Assembly (NCBI GenBank): GCA_963556145.1 | Contig: OY744470.1 | Coordinates: 3,100,001-3,164,000 of the forward strand | DNA: 64,000 bases | Source: Hygrocybe punicea | Taxonomy: Eukaryota; Basidiomycota; Agaricomycetes; Agaricales; Hygrophoraceae | Direction: 5' to 3' | Part shown: positions 33,220 to 47,018 of the stretch, in pieces | Position numbering within the stretch: position 1 is the first letter of the stretch | Layout of the letters: the number at the start of each line of letters is the position of its first letter | Translations under genes and position numbers: made by a program | Notes under the pieces: generated by a model | The model's database searches: none | What the model was told of the DNA's origin: nothing | The model's input: the letters and a program-made list of their open reading frames with translations, nothing else

Positions 33220-36200
33220 CTACACGAAACTTTGATTTTTTCTTTTCCGGCTGTCCTTTTTGATGGAGTTTCGTTGAATCTTCCGTTTTGCAGCCGCTTC
33301 TGGATGTCTAGTGGCCTGAGACAATATATAAGTAAAAGAAAGTATCCCAGACAGCAGTGATGCAAACGTGTGTAACTCTTGCTGCTTTCCTTTCCCTTTG
33401 GACACTAAGAACGCTCTGGCAAATACGACTATATATATTTGAAAACTTGGTGGTGCCGACTTTGGACTGCACCAGGTCCCGCAGCTCGACGGCAAGAATT
33501 TTCAGTTCATCTAAGATAATTATGTCATCTGACCACTCCCTTGGAAGAGAGCGGAGGTAAAGCTGACCCATTTGAGAGTCACGGATGGTATCGTCTTCTG
33601 TTATCCGGTGAATGGGGGTCAGGATGTGGACTAGGAAGGCCTCGAGTTGCTCGGAATCCAAATAGGACGTCATGGCGGCAAACCAACGCAGAACCGAGGA
33701 AGGTTGATGGGACCAATTCGCCTGAACCATGTATTGCATCAGTTGAATGGGATCTAGGAAGTCGTTCGCTTACAGTGCTAAACGTCCTGTTGCGCCGCGC
33801 AATATGGGCAGACTTGATTTGGTACGAAAGTTTGGAAAACAGCCACGGCAATGGGTTGTTTTCCAGGCTATCCTCAACCTCCTTGCTACCATCAACCTCT
33901 TTGGAATCGTCATCTACTATTTGCTCTACATGGGGATCAGAAGGGAAAGCCACGGAGCAGAAGTATTTCCCAATGTAATACAGATTCTTCACGATCTGGA
34001 GACTGAGGGGTGCATCCAAATATTCGCTCTTGAGCTGCAGGCAAAGTTTTTTTGTAATGCCAAACATACCCTCCATTGAGAAAGGAGAGTTATTTGTTAA
34101 GTCAGCATGAAGTGCTGGGAAATGGACATCGGAAAAGAGTAGACCGACAAGACGGCAAGACGCGGTTCGTACCCAAGCGTGCGGGAAGAGCAAATGATCA
34201 ACAATGGGAGCCCAGTTAACTGATTCGGGTTCGGTGGAGAGGTTGGGGAACACTCGTAGGACCTTCGAGATCGCAATTAAAGAGTGATAGGGAACTTGCC
34301 ACTCCAGATCAGTTTGCATACTGTCGATTTCCTGCGCAGAAACTAGTTGTTGGGAACTCCACCATATTGCGGCGTTCAAATCAATAAGCATGCGTGAAAT
34401 GTAGGGCAATGAGTCCACTTTCAACGCATCTACGATGAGGCTGTAGGTTTGTGAGGACACCCTCATAAGTTGAGAATGTGCATGCTGTGTCGCCCAAGAA
34501 TGTAAGTGCGAAGTGATGCGGATGCGATGATCACCGTCAAGCCTGGTGAAAAGACTTTTAATCAATTCAGCGGCCATCTCTCGACACTTAGAGGAGTCGT
34601 CGTTCGCTATGACCATCACAAGGGCGACGAAGAGCAGATCCGAATAATCTGTTATGAGCCCGACCTCGAACTTGGAGATAATCGCGCCGAGTAGTTCCAT
34701 CACGGACGTTCGTCCACTTTCATATACATAAGAAAGATTCTTGGCCAGAAAAGTCATTTGATTGTAAAGACGACCTTTGCCCTGAGGATAATCCATTAGG
34801 AACTGAAGTAGAACGCCACGGCACTGTTCTTGGACGGGTTGGGATTGATTTGTTACCATGATCTCCGAGACTTTATCCATGATATCGTATATTTCTGGAA
34901 CCACGAATCTTCGAGATACAATGGCTCGGAGCATTGTAAAAACAGAGGCCTGCCGCAAAGGTTCTTCTAAATCTGGTGACAACAGTTCCAGGAGGTAAAC
35001 TAGGTCCTTCTCTTTCACTTGTGCACCAGGATCATCCCGGAGGATTACAGCCAAGGATTTGAAAGCCGTTTGTACGATTTCTGGTTCCGTACTCCCCGTA
35101 TGCCTAACCATGTCGATTATTTGACGGATGAAGACAGGCACTGATTTTTGGAGAGACTTCAAAGGACATTTGACAATTTCCGCAACTGCCTTTAAACCCA
35201 AGTTCAGGACGGGTATGTTATTGGAGTACAGCGTGTTTCCGATAGTGATCACCAAAGACTCCAAGCGAGCGATGACAGCGGGATCACGGAAATCGAACCG
35301 ACTGCGCCGCAAGGCGGTGTATAAGACATCCAGCCCGAAAACCACGAACCTAGTTGGGATACATGAGGAGAAAAAAATAATGGCGGCAAAATCATACCGG
35401 AATGAGTTGTGTGGATAGTGATCTGTTTCTGCAGATACCGGTCGTTTTAGCTGGACAATTGCGTCACCCCTAGCGTTATTCCTCCTTCCCGTTGGTGCTT
35501 GTTTGAGAAATCGAGCATTTTGACTAATCAGAGTATTGCACAGAGATAGCAACTCCGATGGAACGAGATGACCGTTAGCGTTCAAGCCACTAGCAATACG
35601 CCTCAAAACGTCGTCGACTTGCTGCATCACTTTGACAGTTTCAGTCTCGTGCATAATGGCCCGAAGGGGATTGAGAAGACCACCGATTTTGGGTGGCGTA
35701 ATGTGCTTTGCCATGATGGCGAATGAATCTAGCCCTTTAGCGGACGAAGATCGTACTTCTCGCATTTTTGTTTTGAAGTCCTCCGACTGTACATCCTTAC
35801 CGGATTCGCCAAAGATGACCTCTGCAGATATGTGGGCGATATCATTGACGCAGTCGTCAAGATTGCAGAATAAATCGGCATGCTTTCCAGTCGTTACCTG
35901 AGCTAGTAATGCGTGGGTCGTGTATGCTAGCACATGTAGTTGAGGACCGCGCAACAAAGCAGCTCGCAATTCACGCAACAGGATAGGAAGATATGATGGG
36001 CCTAATGTGATCGCAATGCGTTTCAGGGTGTCCCGAGTGAGATCTCTTGTATCCTGCGAGTGACTCCGTAAGATTTGGCTGAGAACAGTGAGCAATCTTG
36101 ATATCTGTGGTTCCCTGGTGGGCGCTGGAAGATGCATTGCGAGCCTAACTATCCCGATCGCAATAGGAATCCGGGTACTATCCTCCGTCGTTGCATCGTG

Positions 36201-39200
36201 CTTCTCGAGGTATTGGAGAAGGATGGGTAATAGACGAAGATTGACCGCATCCGCAATCCGTCCCAAGCTTGTGGTGTTTATCCTTGGCTTCACGGGGGTT
36301 ATGCAATCGTCCCCGTCGTCATCTTTGTCACTGACACCATCTTGATCAGTTTTGTCGATTTGAGATGTAAGCTCTTCCATTGGGAAATTAAAATTGTCCA
36401 GAATCGCGATAAGTGTACGGATAGACACGCGTTCAAATTCATCTTTGGCATTGGAGGTTTTCAGATATTTCTGCACCAAAGCGTAGTATGTACTCCATGC
36501 CAGATGTTTCGCTATACGACCTGTTGTCAGGATGGCTTCATTGACCAGATGATGATCCACAGAGGAAGTCGTAATGAAATTAGACACTAGAGGAACAAAT
36601 ATTTCGGCCAATGTATTGTTGCTGAAATGGCCTTCGTCACATTGGTCCGCCAGTCGATGAAGCGCCCTAGACCGCCGATGGATCTGAACGTGGTGAATGT
36701 TATTGAAGAAATTGGCTTCTTCGTCTCCCCCTGCAAGCAAGACTCGCATTTCCTGCAGTGAGCTAATACGATCACACTTCTTGACAGCATACGCGATTAC
36801 TCCCAGGACCTCAGCACGAACTGAGTCGTTTCTGGAACGCAATCCCTTCTTGACTGCAGGGTAGAGCGTTCGCAGAAAGGTTGCTTCATATTCACCAGCA
36901 GCGTCATGCACCAAGTCCACGTAGCGTCTGAGGGTAAAGGAGGCATTATTTCGGACCGCCAACTCGGTGGGATCTTGGATGAAGTAAAGCATGTTGTACA
37001 GAACAGGGAGCCAGTCATCTGGGGACAATGATTTGTATAGGTTTTCGTTCAGCGATGCAAATGCGTTAAGGCGGTGTTCGAAATCGGGTTCATCTAACCG
37101 TTTTGCTGAGTAAGCGTTGAGGGATTCCAAAAGACTGAACAAAGGTAGAAGAGAGGTATTGATGACGGCGAGACGTTGAAAAGCAACCAGGACGGCTAAG
37201 CGGGCCTGCCGGCTTCGGAGCCTTTGAAACAATTGGGACAGCAGGTCGTAGGTCTTGATATATACTGGCGTAGTCCGATCAGCGAGAGCTGGAATAAGCG
37301 AAAGGAGGTTGCTTAATATCTTGAGAAGGTCGATTTTCACTTTCTCTGACACCACGTTCGCGGGTTTGCGAAGAAGCGGGGAGAAAAGCCCTAGCAAAGT
37401 TGAAGCTTGGGTGCTGTTAGTGGAATATTGCGCGACTTGAGATAGTATGGCGATTTGTCGCTGTCCAATCGGAGTGGAAATAGAAGCAACACCCTTGGTA
37501 CGTTCCACGAGGACTGACAAGTTAGAGAGGAGAAGTGAAATGTGAGGCTTCACAACAGTCTCCAGAATCACAATGTCGACGGTTGAAAATGCCAGGAGCC
37601 TATCAACGATGTCGAATATCCTCGAAACAACAGCTGGTTTGACATGGATTGACACCAAACAACTGTAAATCCTGGGCAATATCTGTGCATCGAAATCGGC
37701 GAAGAACTTCACGTGCTCCTGTTGCAGGGTCCATGTGTAGAATAATTCAAGCAGCGCTGACGGTGCCTGAGTGTTTTCTTTGTCGAGAGAAGAAAGACGG
37801 GGCGTGATGAATGATGAAATAGATTCCTTCATGAATGGAGTGAAGTCGAACGAAACAGGACATCGAAAGAAGTCGGCAAACCTCTTGAGACCGAGCTGCC
37901 TCACAGACCGCATGATCTTGGGTGATGACACCACCGCCTCCATGGCATCTTCAACGTCATTTGGATCATCGCCTTCCTCGCCGTGTTCTCCAGCTGGCGC
38001 AGCGGATCCGATTTTTGCTTGACAATGGCCGAGTATATCTAATGTTGTCCCCAAAAGTGCAGGCCAAAACTGGAGAAGACGCGGTCCTATGTTGGTTAAG
38101 ACGTCACCTAGTAATGTCAGGAATCCAATCTGCTGCTTCTCCGATGACCGTTCGGGAAGAGCATGAAGCTTAAAATCTTCCGCTTGCTGTGTCGAGCGAT
38201 TGGAGTTGAAGGGACTTAGCATAAGATCCACCAGCAACCCTAGCTCCTGGTCATGGCATCCTGCCAAAGTTCCCAATATCGCAGCCCGCCGATCACCACC
38301 ACGCGAGCGGCCACGTTTCTCGAGCATCAATCCAAACAAGAGTCTGACAACGACATCGACAAGCTCACTACGGTCTGAGAGCTCAATCTCTCTTAGATTG
38401 AGAGAAAGAAGTTCATCGCGCCATCGAGAGTCATCGAGAAGGGCGTGAAGTCGAGCCTCGTGAGGAGAGAGACTAGGAGATTTGTACGTTAAGAGACACG
38501 AAAGCGAAAGTGTTTGCAGTGGACGGTCAGGATGCGAAAGCAAAGAAATGTAGATGGTACGCAAGCTCTCGGTGGAATACAGCGCCTTTGGATTTGAAAA
38601 TTTGCCCAACAAGGATAACCAAGCTCGGAGTTTTTGTCGAGACAGTTTTGAAGAGGGATCTGGTCCAGCAAGAGAGAGGAAATATGGAATAAGGATACGA
38701 TTATGCTTTTCGACCAGTGAAGAACACTTTTCCATGCACGAGAGAAGCTGAAATTCGTATGACTGGTGATCAAGACGGTCATTGGGACCCCGATTCTGTG
38801 AGGTGAGGTGTCAGAATATGCTTTCCAACACACCTTTCACACTCACTTGCAAGAAGCTTGTCCGCTTGTCGTCACGCAGCCATTCCATAACAGTGCTCCG
38901 TAATCTGTGGGCACTAGGATCCCTCCAAGAGCGCTCTTCTTCCCAGGGGTCTTCAATTGAGTCAGAGTCTTCCTTCCTAATCCCCATCGAATGCGGTGCA
39001 ACTTCTGTCGGTTGATTCACCGAGATAGCCTGCAGTTCACTGAACATAAGGCCCCAGACGAGATTACCGAAGCGCTGAGATAAAGAAGCCAGCGCTTCAG
39101 CGGCAGGTGACCATATAGGGCGTAAATTAATCTTTAACTGGACTGGGCGAGGACAAAGAACATGAATTCGAAGGTATAATCATCACCATACCATGAGACA

Positions 39201-41576
39201 TACCAATAAGCCAACGGGCGCATATATCGGCACCAATTTCATCCCCACCGTGCACAGCCTGTCCGACCCTTCCGATACGTAAAACCCGTTCGCGTACTCC
39301 CTGGACATCTAAAGATGCCTCTTCACCTTGTAAACACTGTTTCACAACTTCTAGCTCATTTGTCGACGATTTTACCAATCTGCACGCGAGGAGTCGCAAA
39401 CAAGGCAGTCGCAAATGACGAGAATGTGATAAAAGTGAATCCCGGAGTGTTGGATAAAGTGAATCTAGGCTGGCCACCTCATTCTCGCTAGAACTACATG
39501 ATATCAGCGTCTTCTCGGTATTGATAGATACACATGCATCCAACACACCTTGCGTGGAAGAGGGCCACTAATCCTGTTAGGACATCTTCCGACCAACCCC
39601 ACACCTGTACAGACTTACATGCCCACGATGCCAAATCAACATGAAGCACCCAGGCATCTGGACTATATTTGGCAAGACTTTGCATGCACGCGCCGATAAC
39701 CCATGAAGAGTTCGTAGAGGTTCCATGACAGCTTTCTCCAGGGTGAGGCGTCTGAAGGGTCGTTTCCACAATCTGGATGAGCAAGGGAGATAACGACGAA
39801 AATAAAGGGGACAGTTCCAGAATCCCACGGAGTTCCAACACCTAACAGTTAACTGTGTCGTAAACTGGCTCGAAGCGAATATAAATGGAGGGATGGTCAC
39901 CGATTCATCTCTGCTCTCCCAACCTGCCAATCGTGCATATAGCAATGTCTCGATTTTTCGCTGGTACACCGGATCCAATTCTCCGAGATTCTTTTCGCGA
40001 TGCAAGGCTGCCAATAGTCCAATTGCTTGTACTGGGTCCTCTTCAAGAAGTTGTAGGGTCTTCTTCAATACATTCGGCAGAGCAATCATTTTCCACCCTC
40101 CCCATCCCAATTCCGATAGTATCCCAGACAACTTGACGCCAAACTCAGAATATTGCCAGGATCGCTGGATTATCTTGCGTCCGTGACCCATCCACAACGC
40201 AATATCACCTGCCATGAGCACAGCTACCGCAAACTTGAGCAACGCAGGGTACAGTGACTCGGTCATTGGACATGACATGAACTCAGTTGCAAGCGCTGAG
40301 ACTTGATTTGCTGAGAGGAATCACCAGATCAGAAAATATAAATAAAATGAACGGGTCCACCACGCACGCGATAGTCGGGAGCCTTGACGAACCGAAGCTG
40401 AAACAGTGATGATGTCGAGCATTCGGTTTAGCCGTTCAAGACCCTCGTCGCTCGAATGGCTCTTTACTGCTGTGAAGAACTGGGTTAAAAGCATGTCGCT
40501 GAGACCCGAGAATCCTTCCGCCTGTTTGACGTGATGAATTAAAGCCGTTAGTACTCGCCGGAGCAGCGTATACAATGCAGGCGGATCCTCGCAGATCAGG
40601 TAACTCGTGACCAAAGGCGACATTATGGATGTGGTGGAAGTATGCAACGATTGCGAGACAGACTGGAAAGGTGGATGCATGTTAGGTCGGCAGAACAAGC
40701 AATCGGCTCGACAGACCTTGCACGCAAACACTAGACTCCAAGCACATGCATCCTCGATTCCCGTCACATTAGCCGCCAGTAACATGACGGCTTTTTCTCT
40801 GGCAGATAACTTCAACCTTCTTAGGACAGACCCCCAAACTTCTGCCATTGCTCGCTGCAACTCGGGTAAACACTGTGGCAGCATACCACGTATGGACAAC
40901 CAAGTCTTCTCCAAAAGCCCAAAATCTAGAGAAGGAATAAGAAGGTATTTGAACAAAGAAGAGAAGGTTTCAAGTAGTGCTGTGAGTGCAGGTGCTGGAA
41001 TCGAACGGGGAAGCAGGCGTAGCAGGCAGTCGAGTAAGTCCGGGTAAACAGGGGAAAGGGTCGTTCTGAGATCATGAGCCATTTGCTGCAACAAGCTACC
41101 GAAAAACCATCAGGAAAAGCTCACAAGTGGCCGGGAGAAAAATTGAAACACACTCCAACAATGCCGGCAAACCCTCCTCGTCAGATGACTCCAGCGCGCT
41201 CACCCATAATTCCAAAATCTCTGTCCAATTGTGAAGAAGCAGCGGCATAGAGGCAGATAGTAAGTCAACCCTCTGGGCAAAGTGCAGGAAGGCGGGAGCG
41301 AGATTGAGCTGTCTCCAGTGCTCCAAAGCCCTGTGAAAATGGGATTCATCATCCTAAAATAAAATAAAATGATATCAGTCCAAATGTTCAGAGATATGGT
41401 TGATACTCGCTGCAAGATCATGATCGAATTTGGATTGACTGAGGGCCAACGGTAAATGAACGTCTTTCAATGTTTGGTTATACGATTGGTGCTGCAGGGT
41501 AATATTGAGTAATGGAGTCCCATCGTTAATTGGTATGTACCTTGAAGCGATTCACGCGATGGCCTTCGTCCTCCAT
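33220..41576 (-). CDS. UTP20: U3 snoRNP/SSU processome component UTP20 (DRIM)
   Basis: Thirteen exons on the minus strand can be joined in one frame to 2563 residues: 41541-41576, 41411-41491, 41154-41353, 40368-41095, 39901-40310, 39549-39841, 39204-39493, 38847-39142, 35398-38795, 33774-35349, 33568-33721, 33377-33510, 33220-33315. Recognition rests on the N-terminal block SQSKFDHDLA...LEHWRQLNLAP, MAHDLRTTLSPVYPDLL, ALTALLETFSSLFKYLL, and the C-terminal block LPWLFSKLSYQIKSAH...VGTTKFSNIY with a basic KKDSRKRKNQ tail. The protein is a long stack of HEAT-like helices that acts in the nucleolus in 18S rRNA maturation. Intron 2 (41354-41410) has a GC donor; all other introns are GT-AG. Length is typical of fungal UTP20. 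Confidence 0.95.
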
Positions 41577-42019
41577 CTTCGTTCTTATTGCAAGGTGAAC
41601 CTGAGCGTTTGTTTGTTTGTTTGTTTTCAACGCCGTCGCCAAACAACCGCTAATATAGGATCCACACAATATTAATCATTGAATCCGAAGGTCATTTTAT
41701 TTCAATCTTTAAAATCCTTTGCAATTGTCGCCCTCGGCTTATGTTACAATGTGCCACACATATGTTCAACGATTTTTACGATAGTACCCATGCTACCGTC
41801 GCTGTCGACCATCGATCACCGCCCGCACCAAACTATAGCCAGTCCGAGCTCGAGGACATCCCTTTGCTGTTCATGCATAATCGGGCAAAGGACAACCCTC
41901 ATATTCCAAGGCTCGCAACCGACTCGGAAGAAATTTGGTCCACCGCCATTCTCGCCTGAAAATCACTCCATTTTTTCCCCCAGATCCCTCCTTTTACAAC
42001 AACCTGAAGACGAATGTCA
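41577..42019. other. intergenic, UTP20 upstream region
   Basis: A (TTTG) run lies near 41608-41629 just before the UTP20 start. Plus-strand frames of 72 and 120 residues overlap each other at 41679-42041 and show no known motif; they are not annotated. Confidence 0.5.
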
Positions 42020-42253
42020 TCATTGCGGTGTTGAATGTTGAGCTCGCGCGAGTTTCCTGAGTCGTTTCAATTCAACATCAGAAACTGAGTCATGGGAGCG
42101 CAGTTGATGGACAATTGATTCGAGGAGAGATATTTCGGCGGATAGTTGGGCTCGTTGGGTGTTAATGGAGTCTCTCTTGGAGAGTAGATGGAAAGAGATG
42201 GATGTCAATGCGACTGAATAAATAACGTGTGGTAGGAATCGAGAGATAGCCAT
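42020..42253 (-). CDS. 77-aa protein with one membrane helix and a coiled coil, unknown
   Basis: A single open frame from the ATG at 42253 gives 77 residues. MAISRFLPHVIYSVALTSIS forms a hydrophobic helix at about residues 4-23, followed by a basic turn (LLSKRD) and a heptad-like amphipathic segment (about 33-52). The tail is basic (LKRLRKLARA). This layout is common in small inner mitochondrial or ER membrane proteins, but the family was not recognised. The start could lie further upstream through an unseen exon; the frame stays open to 42310 without another ATG. Confidence 0.55.
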   Translation of the reverse strand: MAISRFLPHVIYSVALTSISFHLLSKRDSINTQRAQLSAEISLLESIVHQLRSHDSVSDVELKRLRKLARAQHSTPQ

Positions 42254-42389
42254 GGGAGCTTGAAAAGCTCGAACGTTTCGGTAAACTAACCCAAACACTG
42301 CCACTGGCAAAGAAATTTATCTCTTCCTTCAACACCGTGACTCTACACATTCAAGAACCAAATTTGTTAACCCAAAGTCAAGCTGTCTG

Positions 42390-43540
42390 ATGGATCCTCT
42401 CGAGGGGGACCATTACTACTCAACTTTCAATGTCACCGCTGCCGCTTTGGCAAACCAACTAAACCTGGCGCATGGAGACTCGGAGGAGCTTCCCGAGGAA
42501 CTCAGGTCTCGCGTCTTGAAAAGACAGGTCAGTAGCAATACAATAGCTACATAATGACTCCGTGCACTTCAAATTTATATTACGCAGCTCGCTATACTTC
42601 AGCGTAAACCTCGTCCTGAGCAAAACAAAGTTCACAGGTACATCTACTCCATCCTGACTGCATTCTCCGACACTCAGCTTTCTGAAGTGAATTTGCAGCA
42701 AAGTACATACCTGCTCTGATTGAGAAGTACAGAGGCAGCGGCAACGCTCTCGACTCGACCGTGACGATGTTAGGTGTTATCAGTCATTCGTTCGTATCAT
42801 GCGTATTCACGCGTCCGATCTTACTGGGACGCGTTTTTTTTCGTGTCGTTCGATGCTTAATGGCTTTTGTTTGTGAAAAAAGGCCGTACTTTGTTCGGTT
42901 TTTGCGGATGCCAGCAGGTCAGGGCCTTTCAACAATTCAAGCCAAGCGCATCGCCCAGTCTTCTTCCGACCTCCTCGATGTCGATTCCATTGGAGAAATA
43001 TGCCAATTTTTCTCCACACTTCTGCTCCTTCAGGGTATCTCGGAGATCGACGAAGTCGACAAGACCGCACTTATCCCGAAATTACAGAATTGGACGACGA
43101 TCCAAGGCGCATTCGCCTCTGAGGCAAGTGAGAGATGTTTGGCCTTGATGACAGATGACCTGTAACACAAAAATCGAGTTATTTTAATCATGCATCAGGC
43201 TTATGATCTCCTGGCAGTTCCGCACGCATGATGATGCAGACCGTGAAGGGAATGCTTGAAAAAAGTCAGGTGAACTGTGGGGCAGAAGGGTGTACCCGCC
43301 GTTCGCAAGCCAACGGTTCTGCCCTGATGCAATGCGGGAGGTGTGTTCCTACGTTGTATTTACGGTTTCCAAACCCTTTGTTGAACAATATTTTGTTTAG
43401 GTGCAAGACCGCTGTCTACGTGAAGTCTTTTCCTTCAATTTCACATTCCACTTATTGATCAAACAATGTAGTGTGGGGCCATCCATCAGAAACAAGCTTG
43501 GCCATCCCACAAGGCGTCTTGCTTTCCTCCAACCTTCTAG
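42390..43540 (+). CDS. MYND-type zinc finger protein, 243 aa
   Basis: Seven exons, 42390-42527, 42588-42637, 42688-42773, 42915-43161, 43218-43340, 43401-43419 and 43472-43540, join in frame to 243 residues. The C-terminus is a MYND finger: CGAEGC at about 194-199, CGRCKTAVYC, then HQKQAWPSHKASC, with all cysteines and the histidine in the usual spacing. The N-terminal 170 residues are mostly helical (LRSRVLKRQLAILQRK, KYIPALIEKYRG) with no known domain. MYND fingers bind proline-rich peptides, so a role in protein contacts is likely; the partner cannot be read from sequence. The finger is built from three small exons, so it is easily missed by gene callers. Confidence 0.8.
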
Positions 43541-44507
43541 AAGTCTGCACACCGACTATTTTGCACATTAAATGATCACTTGACAGTCCATTTCTGTGGA
43601 ATTTGCAACTGAATATCTGCAACGAAGTTGCTGCCGCATCTCATCTAAGCAAGGTTGCTTTGTCACATCGCTGCAGTAAGTAATCATTCATTTGTTGGCT
43701 GACTTGAAGCGGTTCGATTCGTTACGGGTGTCCTACTTGTAGAGCGTGGCCTGTACACGACGTCTAGACACCCGTTGGCCTGATCCACATCCTTATTCGG
43801 CTCACGCCTCCCGGTTGTTAAACTTGAATAACGGAACTAAAAATGACATAGGCATGGGTGTACCGGGGACGTCGACGGAAGTAAGAACGTAACATCTATA
43901 TATTGTTGCCGTCCTCATGATCCAGTGTGTTTGATGGCAGTTTCAGTTACAGTAGGTGCCATGGAATTTCTGGTTCAAGGGATATCAGACCTCACAAACC
44001 CCCGTCTGATAATACATCAAGTTTCCCAGCATCTTTCTGATTTGATTGGGAAAACAGGTTTCACCCACACAGCAAAAGAAAAAAATAAGGAGGGTTATCG
44101 TGTGGACATGGGTGCACACATTTGTGTTCGGTTTGACTGCTAGGCAGGCAATAATTGAGGTCGTGGATGCAATAGTTTCAAAATGGATACAGTAGTAACT
44201 TGGCACGGAAACTTGGCGGGGTGGCGGAATTCCGTCCGTCATCAATGCATTCATCTCGGCTAGAAACGTCAACAAATGGAGTTTCCGTGACAGCTTGGCA
44301 GGTAACTAGAGGGCACATTAATTTTCTGTCTGCGAAACAAAAAGAACAAACGCTTGGGGCAGGATTTACAACGTGAAAAAAACGGGGCACCAGACCAGTT
44401 TCAAATATCACGGATCGCGGTATGGTCTCCCTTTCAGTCACCCCCTGTAGCTATTTAATGTGGTAAGTTCAACCCCTCTGCGCGATCACAGGACTGATTC
44501 TACAACC
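43541..44507. other. intergenic, 967 bp, promoter region of the transporter
   Basis: No supported frame. CTATTTAATG at 44451-44460 is a possible TATA-like box about 50 bases before the transporter start. Confidence 0.5.
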
Positions 44508-46694
44508 ATGTCGACTCTCCCCGAGAAGTATGAATCAGACTCCAAGGGATCCATCGATATTGCTGAAGACCTCGAGAAGACTCAACTTGAAGTAACGCCT
44601 GCCAGTGGTAGTGCAATCGATGAGAGAAAATTACTGTATGTGTTTCGCTTTTCTATCAGGAAGAACCGACGACATAGGTATTCTTCTTGTCGTTTTGCAG
44701 GCGTCGAATCGATTGGCACATGCTCCCACTTCTAGGGATACTGTACGCAATTACATTAATCGACAGACTCAATATCAGTGTGGCCCGTAATGTGGGGTTG
44801 GGAGCGGCTTTGGTCCGTATATTATACCGTCCTTCTCGACCAACATCTGACATCCGTCCTGATCATCCAGAAACTGAATGTCGGAAATCGCTACAGCATT
44901 GTGTCTTGCCTTTATTTTATCCCCTACATTTTGCTGTTGGTTATTTTCATCGATGCATTCCGAAAGTCCTTCTGATCATAATCTGATCATAGACAACTGC
45001 CGAGCAACACTCTGCTGCGTTATTTTGGCACACGACATTGGCTTGCCTTTATTGTCTGTTCATGGGGCTTTGTCCAGCTTTCAATGGGTTTTGTAAAGAG
45101 CTGGGGCTATCTGGCACTCTGCCGTGTACTCCTCGGCGTTTTTGAGGTGAGAAAAAAAAAGAACGGTCGGTGTTGGTTCCGTGAACTCAATATTCACATC
45201 AGGCCGGTTTCTTTCCCGCTCTAGTTCTTATAATCACCTGCTGGTATAGTATCGATTCCATCGACATTGTCCTCTGGTCTCATGCTACAAACCAGGTACA
45301 AGCGGTTTGAAACACAAACGCGGTCCGTGCCAATCAATATGGTTCATTCGCTTTGCTGATTGTGCATCTACTTGTCCAGTCTCGCAGTGTTTTACCTGAC
45401 CTCTATCTTTGTTGGCGCATTCAGTGCCATCCTTGCTTATGGACTGAGCTTAATCCACGGCAAGGGAATTGCTGGATGGTCTTGGATCTTTGTACGCATC
45501 CACACTCTATTACTTTTTTATCCAAAGTTGATGTGTGCATTGTAGATCATTGAGGGCGCCATCACCATCCTCCTTGGTATCATCACATACATATTCATCA
45601 CCGATTTTCCAGAGAAGAACAATTTCCTTACATCTGCAGAAACCCAGTTCATTCTGGAGCGGATTGAGGAAGACCGTGGTGATTCCCTCCCAGATTCACT
45701 GACTTTCAGAAAAGTGCTCAAGCATATGGGGGATTGGACGATGTGGGCATATGGTAGGTTCTTTCTGCGATAAATTTAGAAAATGGCTAATTCCTGCGAC
45801 TTCAGCTCTCATGTTCATGTGTTCTACAATGCCTGCCTACGCGATTGCGTACGTTTTTGGTAATTGGTCGTAGGGTTTGAGGAATGATGTTCCCTTCTCC
45901 ACAGGTATTTCATTTCCACCATTCTAGTTGGGATGGGCTGGGACGCAGAGCATGCACTTCTTTTGGTGCGCATTCCGCTCTTTTGATAATGCCGCGTGCT
46001 GAGACTTGGGGACCGGTTATAGAGTGCTCCCCCTTATGTGCCTGCCGTAAGTATTAACATCGACACCAACCGCTCAAAAATCTCATTCTAACTGACAGGT
46101 TGTCACTGCAATATTCTTTGCTTGGCTATCGGATAAATTGAGGCTGAGGGCCGTTTTTATCGCAGCGCAAACTATGATGACCATTGCGGGTCTTCTGCTC
46201 ATTGCTTATGGTCGCCTTGGTGGCGTTCGGTACTTTGGTAAGTTTGCACTGTTTTAGCTAAGTCACGCTGATTCCGATCCCGTCGCAGGTATCTTCTTGG
46301 CTAATGCCGGCTCTCTTGGTTGTATCCCTGCCATAATAGCATACGTCAGTCCCCTTTCGCAGCCATTCTTACCAGCCATCGATTGAATCCCTCAATTATC
46401 TCCCCCCTGATTTAGTCCGCCAACAATATTGTCTCGCAGTCCAAGCGTTCCGTCTCTAGCGCAACAATTATTTCTTTCGGCGGAATCGGCGGCATCTTCG
46501 CCACCACCGTGTTCCGAGAGGTTGATTATCCGGGCTACATTCCAGGGATATGGGCGACGCTTGGATGCCAATTCTTGATGCTTGCGCTGCTGGCGATGAC
46601 AACGGTGCGCCACATGAGCTTGAACAGAAAGTCCAAGGAAGGCAAGCTGGCGAATCCGTTGGAAGGCCAACCTGGATTTTTGTACACATTATGA
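44508..46694 (+). CDS. MFS transporter, anion:cation symporter (allantoate permease-like) family
   Basis: Fourteen exons (first 44508-44635, last 46416-46694) join to 482 residues with every splice phase-correct. After a charged N-terminal tail come RRIDWHMLPLLGILYAITLIDRLNISVARN, the ACS-family TM1 signature with D-R-x-N, then YFIPYILLQLPSNTLLR, RVLLGVFEAGFFPAL, and ITCWYKRFETQTR. About twelve membrane spans can be counted, split 6+6 by a long loop (ITDFPEKNNFL...). Relatives (Dal5, Tna1, Seo1 types) import allantoate, nicotinate or other organic anions at the plasma membrane with protons. The substrate is not predictable. The ATG at 44508 is chosen over the one at 44460 because it follows a plausible leader and fits family length. 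Confidence 0.9.
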
Positions 46695-47018
46695 TTTGGG
46701 AGATTAGTTAGCGAAAAGCTTCATGAAAGGGCCTTTGGGGTGAAATATGTACAAGTGTACACATTGGTTATATTGTAGAGTTCAAAAAACGCTTTCGTTG
46801 GAATCCAAGTTGATTGATACGATTGCTAGAAACTTGAAGGCAAGGCACGCCATGAGGCCTGAGGTTCTACATATTGTCCGAAATTAATAGTGGCGGCGTC
46901 AACCCTGTTTGAAGTTCTTGAATTGACTTAGTATAGCCTTTCCGATAGGTTGAATGACACCGCGAGAAAAGCCCGGCGAGAAATACAAGCACAGACCAAT
47001 TCTGAGTGGCACCAATGC
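46695..47018. other. short spacer between convergent genes
   Basis: This 324-bp spacer holds the 3' ends of the transporter and the DUF1279-like gene. Nothing else is seen. Confidence 0.5.

Noticed and set aside
39842..39900. Apparent frameshift in UTP20
   Set aside because: Explained by a normal 59-nt intron (GTGACC...GTTAG) that happens to be mostly open.
43138..43217. Stop codon after MTDDL as the end of the MYND gene
   Set aside because: The stop lies inside a GT-AG intron (43162-43217); splicing continues the frame into the MYND finger.
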